Of a stretch of DNA of 12,368 bases, positions 7,064 through 12,368 are shown piece after piece (position 1 is the stretch's first letter; each line of letters starts with the position of its first letter). The notes below the pieces were generated by a model. The model worked only from the letters and a program-made list of their open reading frames with translations. It was not told where the DNA came from and did no database searches. Position numbers and translations under genes: made by a program. This DNA is from an uncultured Opitutia bacterium (GTDB taxonomy: Bacteria > Verrucomicrobiota > Verrucomicrobiia > Opitutales > UBA953): NCBI GenBank assembly GCA_903895475.1, contig CAITUF010000065.1, forward strand, positions 1 to 12,368, written 5' to 3'.

Positions 7064-9223
7064 TTAGCGGAGGAACAGGAGCTCCTGATAGGACGGCAAC
7101 GGCCAGTATTCGTCGGCGACGATTTCTTCGAGCGCATCAGCGGCGGCACGCACCTTGAGCATGGCCGGGAGGACCTTGTCGCAGGAGTGCTTAGCCTGGG
7201 CATGCGTGTCGGACTTGGTGACGTCGCGGGCAGCATTGAGGGCGTCGATCGCAGCGGCGAGCTCGTCGGCCAGGCCGATGACTTGCTTGCGGAGCTTACC
7301 ACCAGACTTGGTCTTCTCGACCGGGGTCAGGTCAGCGGCGTACTTAAGGGCGGCTGGGAGGAGGAGCGTCTGGGCGATGTCCGAAACGAGCTTCGACTCG
7401 GTGTTGACCGAAAGCACGTAGGAGTGCGTGTAGATCTCTTCGCGGGACTCAAGTTCGGCCTTGGAGAGGACGCCCTGGCGCTCAAAGACTTCGATCGTCG
7501 ACTTGGCCACAATCTCTGGGAGAGCGTCCGGGGTCGTGCGAAGGTTCTTGAGACCGCGCTTGGCGGCTTCCTTGTGCCACTCTTCGGAGTAGCCGTTGCC
7601 GTTGAAGATCACGCGACCATGCTTCGACAGGATGTTCTTAAGCACGACCTGGAGGGCGGCGTTGAAGTCACCCTTCTTGGCCTTGATCTCGTCGGCGAGC
7701 TCGTCGGCGAGCTTGTCGAGGGAGTCAGCCATGATCGTGTTGAGGACGGTCAGCGGGCCGGCCACCGAGAAGGCGGAACCAACGGCGCGGAACTCAAACT
7801 TGTTACCAGTGAAGGCAAACGGGCTCGTGCGGTTACGGTCGCCAGCGTCCTTCGGGAGGATTGGGAGCGTGTCGACGCCGAGGGTCATGTGACCACCCTT
7901 ACGGGAGGTCGAAGCGGAACCGCTCTTCTTCACCTGCTCGATAACTTCGTTGAGCATGTCGCCCAGGTAGATCGAGATGATGGCGGGCGGAGCTTCGTTG
8001 GCACCGAGGCGGTGGTCGTTACCAGCGGAAGCCACCGAGGCGCGGAGCAGGCCTTGGTGCAGGTCGACCGCGCGAACCACGGCGGAGCAGAAGGTCAGGA
8101 ACTGAGCGTTCTCGTGCGGGCTGTGGCCAGGCTCGAGGAGGTTGCCGACGCCAGCGCCACCAATGGACCAGTTGACGTGCTTACCGGAACCGTTGACGCC
8201 TGCGAAAGGCTTCTCGGCGAGGAGGCAGACGAAACCATGCTGGGTAGCGACGCGACGGAGCAGCGTCATCGTGAGCATCTGGTGGTCGTGCGCGACGTTG
8301 GCAGACTCGTAGATTGGAGCCACTTCGTACTGAGACGGAGCGACTTCATTGTGGCGGGTCTTAATCGGAATCCCGAGTTTGAAGCACTCGCGCTCGGTTT
8401 CCATCATGCAGGCGAGCACGCGGTCAGGGATGGTGCCGAAATACTGGTCTTCGAACTCCTGGCCCTTCGCCGGCTTCGAACCGAAGAGGGAGCGACCACA
8501 GGTGTAGAGGTCAGGACGGAGGTGGAAGAGACGCGCGTCGATCAGGAAGTACTCCTGCTCAGGGCCACACGAAGCGGAGATGAAGCCGTGCTTCTTGCCG
8601 AAGAGAGCGAGCACGCGAGCGGCGGACTTGTTGACGGCCGCCATCGAACGGAGCAGCGGGGTCTTCTTGTCGAGGGCCTCACCCTTCCACGACACGAAGG
8701 CGGTCGGGATGCAAAGCGTCGAGCCGTTTTCGGTATCGAAGATGTAAGCCGGGGAAGTAACGTCCCAAGCCGTGTAACCACGCGCTTCGAAAGTGGAGCG
8801 GAGGCCGCCGTTCGGGAACGACGAGGCGTCGGGCTCAGCCTGGATCAGGGCCTTGCCGGAGAACTGGGCGAGCGTACCGTTGCCGTTGGGCTCGAAGAAG
8901 GTGTCGTGCTTTTCGGCAGTGAAGCCAGTCAGCGGGTAGAAGACGTGCGCATAGTGCGTCGCGCCACGTTCGAGCGCCCAATCCTTAATGGCAGCAGCCA
9001 CGACATCAGCGGAGGCGGCGTCTAACTTAGTGCCCGACTCGATGTTAGCCTTGAGGGACTTGAACACGTCCTTCGGTAGGCGCTTTTCCATCTTATCGAG
9101 GGAGAAAACATTCTGGCCGTAGATCAGGTCGATCTTCTCATTGCGGAAGTCGAAGCTGCCCTGGAGGCGAGGCTGAGAAGCAATCGCCTCGATGGCGTTG
9201 CGGCGGGCTGGGTTGGTGCTCAT
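7064..9223 (-). CDS. glnN: Glutamine synthetase type III
   Basis: The enzyme makes glutamine from glutamate and ammonium using ATP in the cytoplasm, the main entry of ammonium into metabolism. At 719 residues it has the length of the type III (GSIII/GlnN) family, far longer than type I (about 470). Visible features are the N-terminal GSIII domain with 'HYAHVFYPLTGFTAEKHD' (90-107), the first catalytic strand 'CGPEQEYFLID' (219-229), 'RHNEVAPSQYEVAP' (290-303), and the ATP/glutamate-binding 'EKPFAGVNGSGKHVNWS' (337-353). The ATG at 9221-9223 fits the open N-terminus; the leader has no SD (CATCCCCTAATCC). It is a single-gene unit between its own upstream control region and a strong terminator. 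A sigma-54-type promoter lies about 40-60 bases ahead, which suits nitrogen control. The family is secure; the symbol glnN follows common use for GSIII. Confidence 0.96.
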   Translation of the reverse strand: MSTNPARRNAIEAIASQPRLQGSFDFRNEKIDLIYGQNVFSLDKMEKRLPKDVFKSLKANIESGTKLDAASADVVAAAIKDWALERGATHYAHVFYPLTGFTAEKHDTFFEPNGNGTLAQFSGKALIQAEPDASSFPNGGLRSTFEARGYTAWDVTSPAYIFDTENGSTLCIPTAFVSWKGEALDKKTPLLRSMAAVNKSAARVLALFGKKHGFISASCGPEQEYFLIDARLFHLRPDLYTCGRSLFGSKPAKGQEFEDQYFGTIPDRVLACMMETERECFKLGIPIKTRHNEVAPSQYEVAPIYESANVAHDHQMLTMTLLRRVATQHGFVCLLAEKPFAGVNGSGKHVNWSIGGAGVGNLLEPGHSPHENAQFLTFCSAVVRAVDLHQGLLRASVASAGNDHRLGANEAPPAIISIYLGDMLNEVIEQVKKSGSASTSRKGGHMTLGVDTLPILPKDAGDRNRTSPFAFTGNKFEFRAVGSAFSVAGPLTVLNTIMADSLDKLADELADEIKAKKGDFNAALQVVLKNILSKHGRVIFNGNGYSEEWHKEAAKRGLKNLRTTPDALPEIVAKSTIEVFERQGVLSKAELESREEIYTHSYVLSVNTESKLVSDIAQTLLLPAALKYAADLTPVEKTKSGGKLRKQVIGLADELAAAIDALNAARDVTKSDTHAQAKHSCDKVLPAMLKVRAAADALEEIVADEYWPLPSYQELLFLR

Positions 9224-9264
9224 GGATTAGGGGATGGAAAGGCGATGGAATGCACGTACTGAAA

Positions 9265-9280
9265 AGCACCCCTTGTGCCA
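9265..9280 (-). promoter_or_regulatory. Sigma-54-type (-24/-12) promoter of the glutamine synthetase gene
   Basis: The minus strand reads TGGCACAAGGGGTGCT. Against the RpoN consensus TGGCAC-N5-TTGC it matches all of the -24 half, has the exact GG-to-GC spacing, and differs in the -12 half only at the first T. Transcription would begin around 9254 and give a leader of about 30 bases. RpoN control of glutamine synthetase is well known in other bacteria; here it is inferred from the motif. Confidence 0.6.
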
Positions 9281-9308
9281 CGCTTCAATAGGCAACCATT
9301 CACAGGGG

Positions 9309-9342
9309 GTATTGCTTAATTTTAATCAGTATTGCTTAATTT
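9309..9342. repeat. Two perfect 14-bp direct repeats upstream of glutamine synthetase
   Basis: GTATTGCTTAATTT occurs at 9309-9322 and again at 9329-9342, with a 20-bp period, about two turns of the helix. The stretch is much more AT-rich than its surroundings. It lies about 30-60 bases upstream of the -24 element, where an activator could bind side by side on one face of the DNA. A TATAAA on the minus strand (9340-9345) overlaps it, so the pair could also be an operator on a second promoter, though no good -35 is present. Confidence 0.7.
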
Positions 9343-9360
9343 ATAGCAAAATGGCTCTGC

Positions 9361-10368
9361 CTATTTCCAGACATAGGTTAAGCGAACGAAGTAGGCCGTG
9401 TCTAACTTCACCTGACCAGCCTGCGGGTGAGAGCGAAAATCGTTAGAAATCCCTAAACGTAGGGAAAGCGGTCCAGGCCCCCGCATCAGGTTGATGGAGG
9501 ACTCATGCCGGACGTAGAAATCCCCAGACTTCTGGAAAGAAGGGACGAGGGAAACGGCCGAATCCAAGGCGGCCCAACCTAATTCCCGGGTCAACACCAA
9601 GCCCAAGTCCGCCGAGGGGGCGGAGAGATTAGCCTGGCCGACGGTCGCATAGCGCTCCGTGCGATGTGCCAGACCCACGCGAGCGTCGAGTTTGCCAGAT
9701 CCATCCGTGAAGAGCCGCAAGCCAAGGCCAGCGGCATTGATCGAGAAGAAGTCGACGGCCCGCGCGTTATCGTAGCCACTATCGGTGCGTGCATACCAAA
9801 AGACGATGTTCGTCGGGTTGGTCTCGTACGCGAGATTGAGATGCAAGTCATCAGCGGAGGTCTGCGTGCCAGCGGTCGTGCGGACGACCCGGATGCTCGC
9901 AAGGAGCGTGTCAACCTCACGGACGCCCTTCGCTTGAAAGCCCGCGCTGATGCCACTGCCACGCGTCGCCCCCGAACGACCCGAAAGGTCAAAGTCAGCT
10001 TGCATGGTCCACTGACGGTGTCCGCGTGACTCCATGGGCCGGAGCTCCGGCTCACGCCACAGCTCGAACTTCCCGTTAAGGTCGCAAGTTTCAACGCCTC
10101 CGGAAGAAGCCACTCGACCTGCGACCGCCGAGGCAATGCCTCGCTGCACCACTCCGCCCACACTGACGGCGACCGCTGACTCCGTCCGGAATGACTCCAC
10201 TTTCGTCAAAGCAATCCGTTGCGGTAAGCCACCGAGCGCGGGCACGCTGACCTCCAGATACCCATCGGCCGCACGCTCAATTTTACCGCGGAGGAAAGTG
10301 CCATCCGACAAAGTCACCGTATCGGCAAGCGACCAGAGGGGGGCAAAGAGTAGCCAGAAGTGCTTCAT
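9361..10368 (-). CDS. DUF481-like outer-membrane beta-barrel protein
   Basis: The 335-residue product starts with a short signal peptide (MKHFWLLFAPLWSLA, likely cut before D16), then 'DTVTLSDGTFLRGKI', a short beta segment common at the start of DUF481 proteins. From about residue 95 onward there are alternating strands typical of an outer-membrane barrel, and the C-terminus 'AYFVRLTYVWK' has the alternating aromatic pattern expected for a last barrel strand. DUF481 proteins (YdiY-like, 'salt-induced outer membrane protein') have no firm biochemical role. The start at ATG 10366-10368 is chosen because the longer open frame has no signal peptide in the right place and would overlap the divergent hemY gene. 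SD support is weak (GGA seven bases away). No terminator is visible between this gene and glutamine synthetase, so read-through is possible. Confidence 0.82.
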   Translation of the reverse strand: MKHFWLLFAPLWSLADTVTLSDGTFLRGKIERAADGYLEVSVPALGGLPQRIALTKVESFRTESAVAVSVGGVVQRGIASAVAGRVASSGGVETCDLNGKFELWREPELRPMESRGHRQWTMQADFDLSGRSGATRGSGISAGFQAKGVREVDTLLASIRVVRTTAGTQTSADDLHLNLAYETNPTNIVFWYARTDSGYDNARAVDFFSINAAGLGLRLFTDGSGKLDARVGLAHRTERYATVGQANLSAPSADLGLVLTRELGWAALDSAVSLVPSFQKSGDFYVRHESSINLMRGPGPLSLRLGISNDFRSHPQAGQVKLDTAYFVRLTYVWK

Positions 10369-10435
10369 CAAGGAATCCAGACAAACCAATGGACGCAGGG
10401 TTGCCAACCTTCGTGTGAGCCGTTGTCCTAGAAGC
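10369..10435. promoter_or_regulatory. Divergent control region with a central palindrome
   Basis: This 67-bp spacer separates the DUF481-like gene (minus) from the hemY-like gene (plus). GGTTGCCAACC (10399-10409) is a perfect inverted repeat around one central base, almost exactly in the middle of the spacer. It could be an operator serving both genes. I see no convincing -10/-35 pair on either strand, so the promoters may reach into the coding regions. Confidence 0.35.
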
Positions 10436-11779
10436 ATGCAACTGGATGCCATCATCTTGGGCGCTGGTCCGGCCGGCTTGGCGGTGGCCAATGCCATGGT
10501 GAGAAAAGGGGCCCAGGTGAAAGTCATCGAACCATCGAACCGGGCAGGCGGATCGATTCGGACGGTCCGCGAGGCGGGCTGGCTCGTTGAGACGGGCCCC
10601 AACACCCTCCAAATCGAAGGTGAAGCCGACCAAGCCCTCCTGGAGGGCTACGGGCTGGGGAAGGTTTTACAAGAGGCGGACCATGCCTCGGCCCAACGTT
10701 TCATCTTATCCAAAGGGAAGCTGCATGCGCTGACCAACAAGCCGTCGTCCCTATTCAAAGGCGACCTGCTTAGCTGGCGCGGCAAGCTCCGCTTTATCTC
10801 GGAAATCTTTCGGCCCCGCGGCGGCAGCGCCGAAGAAACGGTGCAAGCCTTCATGACGCGGCGCTTCGGAGCCGAAGCCGCGGACCTCCTGATGGACCCC
10901 GTGGTTTCAGGCGTACACGCCGGCGACCCGAGCCGTCTTTGCATGGCGAATAGTTTCCCGTCCATTCCAGCCTTCGAGGCCAGCCACCGCTCCGTCATCC
11001 TCGGGCTCATCCGCCAACCGCCCAAGGGCCGACAGATTATTGGCTTCCCGGCGGGCATGCAGCAACTCGCCGACGCCATGGCCGCCCCGCTCCGTAACGA
11101 GGCGCTGCAGTTAGGTTCGATGGCGACGCTCATCCGACAAGACGCCCGGGGCTGGAATGTGGCCTGGCGTAATGCCCAAGGCCAAGACGACGGGGCCTTC
11201 GCAAAACACCTCATCGTGACCGCCCCGCATTGGCAGTGGGCTTCCCTGCCCTTCGAAGAGGAACTGAAGAAAACTTTCCGGGAATGGGAGCGGGCCGAAG
11301 CGCCGCCCGTGACTGTCGTCGCTCGCGGCTACGATCGCTCGGCCGTCGCCCATCCGCTGGATGGTTTCGGGTATCTCATCCCTGGGAAGGAAAAGCGGCA
11401 AATCCTCGGGTGCCTCTTCCCTTCCACAGTGCTCCCGGGCCGTACCCCCGAAGGTAAAGTGCTGCTCTGCTGCTTTATCGGTGGTGCCCGCTATCCCGCC
11501 CTCGCCCGCCAGACGGACGAACAGCTCCGCGCCGCCGTCGATCGCGAACTCGCGGAAACCCTTGGTGTCAGCGGCCCGCCCGAAAAGGAATGGATTCAAC
11601 GCTGGGACCGGGCGATTCCTCAGTACGGCGTGGACCAATCACGTCGTGAAGCGGCCTTGGCGCACGCTGAAGCGAAAAATCCCGGACTCCATTTCCACGG
11701 CGCCTTCCGCGGCGGCATCGCCTTGATGCATGTCATCCGCGCCGGCGACGCCCTCGGACGCTCCTTGGTTAAAGGTTAA
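10436..11779 (+). CDS. hemY: Protoporphyrinogen oxidase (HemY/HemG family, FAD-dependent)
   Basis: The enzyme oxidises protoporphyrinogen IX (or coproporphyrinogen III in the HemY branch of some phyla) late in haem synthesis, with FAD and oxygen. The 447 residues match the family length. Visible are the FAD-binding 'GAGPAGLAVA' (9-18) with the ribose-binding Glu at 32, then 'RAGGSIRT' and 'ETGPNTLQ', the family signature 'DPVVSGVHAGDPSRLCM', later 'GYLIPGKEKRQILGCLFPS', 'LLCCFIGGARYP', and the C-terminal FAD segment 'GAFRGGIALMHVIRAGDAL'. The start is the ATG at 10436, just before the Rossmann strand; the frame is open further upstream but only as the shadow of the opposite gene. No SD is present. 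The stop codon overlaps that of the convergent transporter gene. The substrate (proto- or coproporphyrinogen) cannot be told from sequence alone, and no other haem genes are in view. Confidence 0.92.
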   Translation: MQLDAIILGAGPAGLAVANAMVRKGAQVKVIEPSNRAGGSIRTVREAGWLVETGPNTLQIEGEADQALLEGYGLGKVLQEADHASAQRFILSKGKLHALTNKPSSLFKGDLLSWRGKLRFISEIFRPRGGSAEETVQAFMTRRFGAEAADLLMDPVVSGVHAGDPSRLCMANSFPSIPAFEASHRSVILGLIRQPPKGRQIIGFPAGMQQLADAMAAPLRNEALQLGSMATLIRQDARGWNVAWRNAQGQDDGAFAKHLIVTAPHWQWASLPFEEELKKTFREWERAEAPPVTVVARGYDRSAVAHPLDGFGYLIPGKEKRQILGCLFPSTVLPGRTPEGKVLLCCFIGGARYPALARQTDEQLRAAVDRELAETLGVSGPPEKEWIQRWDRAIPQYGVDQSRREAALAHAEAKNPGLHFHGAFRGGIALMHVIRAGDALGRSLVKG

Positions 11780-12368
11780 GCCTTTAGTCGCTCGGATTCC
11801 GGTTCAGGTAGGCCGCGGACGACCCAAATCGCGGGCAACATCAGCAACGCGCCTCCGATGTAGACCCAGAAGTGAGACCCGAAGTGAAAATAAAGTAAGG
11901 CTGCCGTCACCGGACCGATGACGCGCGCCAAGGAGCCAGCGGAACGCAGGATGCCGAGGTTGCGACCCTGCTCGGAAGCATCCGAGTAGAGTGAGACGAG
12001 GGCCGATACGCTCGGCAAGATCAGGCCCGTCGCAAAGGAGATCAGGCCAAGTCCAAGATAGAAGGTCGTCTCGGCACCATCACCGGCGAGGGCGCGCGTC
12101 GGCGGAATCAAGGCGACAACGAAAAAGGCGGCGGAGGCGATTAGCATCCCCAGCATGATGACCTTGCGCTGCCCCAGTCGCTTGACGAGCTGACGGGCGA
12201 GGCCTTGGGCAAAGATCATACAAGCTCCGTTAAAAAGGAAGAGCCACGCATTTTCGCGCGGACTGTAGAGGAATAGCGCAAAGGTCAGGAACACGATGGT
12301 GTTCTCCATGCCAGTGAAGGCGATTTGGTACACTAGATTAGCGAAGGAGGTTCGTCGGACGGCGGAAG
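11776..12368 (-). CDS. MFS transporter, C-terminal half (cut by the right edge)
   Basis: About 197 residues of the C-terminal half of a major facilitator transporter are visible, with six membrane segments: the one starting near 'YQIAFTGMENTIVFLTFALF', then 'AWLFLFNGACMIFAQG', 'VIMLGMLIASAAFFVVALI', 'FYLGLGLISFATGLILP', 'VIGPVTAALLYFHF' and 'FWVYIGGALLMLPAIWVV'. The 'GILRSAGSLARVIGPV' stretch resembles the TetA/MDR-type drug:proton antiporters, but the substrate is unknown. The frame stays open to the edge (codons for 'AVRRTSFANL' precede the GTG at 12331-12333), so this is a continuing gene and not a new start. Its TAA (11776-11778) overlaps the hemY TAA, and no terminator separates the two. 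Confidence 0.88.
   Translation of the reverse strand, partial: SAVRRTSFANLVYQIAFTGMENTIVFLTFALFLYSPRENAWLFLFNGACMIFAQGLARQLVKRLGQRKVIMLGMLIASAAFFVVALIPPTRALAGDGAETTFYLGLGLISFATGLILPSVSALVSLYSDASEQGRNLGILRSAGSLARVIGPVTAALLYFHFGSHFWVYIGGALLMLPAIWVVRGLPEPESERLKA

Noticed and set aside
7043..9025. A 660-codon open frame opposite the glutamine synthetase gene
   Set aside because: It lies wholly antisense to a well-recognised GSIII gene. Its product is a monotonous Val/Glu/Gly/Arg/Leu-rich sequence without any known motif, as expected from the mirrored codon phase of a GC-rich gene.
9340..9345. TATAAA as the -10 of a housekeeping promoter for glutamine synthetase
   Set aside because: The hexamer 17 bases upstream is GGAAAT, which does not resemble a -35, and the sigma-54-type element nearer the gene is a better match. 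It is kept only as an alternative.
10034..10435. Upstream extension of the hemY frame (134 codons)
   Set aside because: It overlaps the N-terminal part of the opposite DUF481-like gene, shows no family similarity, and places the FAD-binding fold far from the N-terminus. The ATG at 10436 is the sensible start.
10369..10605. Upstream extension of the DUF481-like frame (79 codons)
   Set aside because: It would run antisense into hemY and bury the signal peptide inside the protein.
12331..12333. GTG as the start of the transporter gene
   Set aside because: The frame continues upstream to the window edge with membrane-protein-like residues, and only six of the expected twelve membrane segments would follow, so the true start is outside the window.

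Overview
The window looks like ordinary core chromosome from a free-living, diderm, GC-rich bacterium. My best guess is Verrucomicrobiota, Opitutae-like. The reasons are an EF-Tu with an unusual switch I, a type III glutamine synthetase, a DUF481-type outer-membrane barrel beginning with a 'DTVTLSDG' segment, and start codons without Shine-Dalgarno (SD) sites. The taxonomic call is inference from memory of these families, not a search result. I see no prophage, insertion sequence, CRISPR array or defence island.

Left part (1-6559, all minus strand). Reading in the direction of transcription there is first a three-gene unit: smc (chromosome condensation ATPase), an HtrA/DegS-type periplasmic serine protease with one PDZ domain, and a small membrane-anchored protein ending in a TonB-like domain. 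Next come a tRNA-Thr(GGU) gene and then tuf (EF-Tu), which runs off the left edge. tRNA-Thr directly ahead of tuf recalls the thrT-tufB arrangement of Escherichia coli.

Middle (6560-9360). rpsU (ribosomal protein S21, plus strand) diverges from smc and ends at a strong hairpin terminator. A second strong terminator lies back to back with it and serves the convergent glutamine synthetase III gene (minus strand). Ahead of that synthetase is the best regulatory signal of the window: a sigma-54-type -24/-12 element (TGGCAC-N5-GTGC) about 40-60 bases before the ATG, with two perfect 14-bp direct repeats, 20 bp apart, just upstream of it. This suggests nitrogen-responsive, activator-dependent control.

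Right part (9361-12368). A DUF481-like outer-membrane protein gene (minus) diverges from a protoporphyrinogen oxidase gene (hemY-like, plus) across a 67-bp spacer with a small palindrome at its centre. The hemY-like gene converges on the 3' half of an MFS transporter gene (minus, cut by the right edge). The two TAA stops overlap in one TTAA.

I do not see a clearly new multi-gene system. The points most worth checking are the synthetase promoter with its repeats, the altered EF-Tu switch I and G5 regions, the TonB-like protein in the smc-protease unit with its AT-rich patch, and the pyrimidine-rich SD-less leaders of the highly expressed genes.
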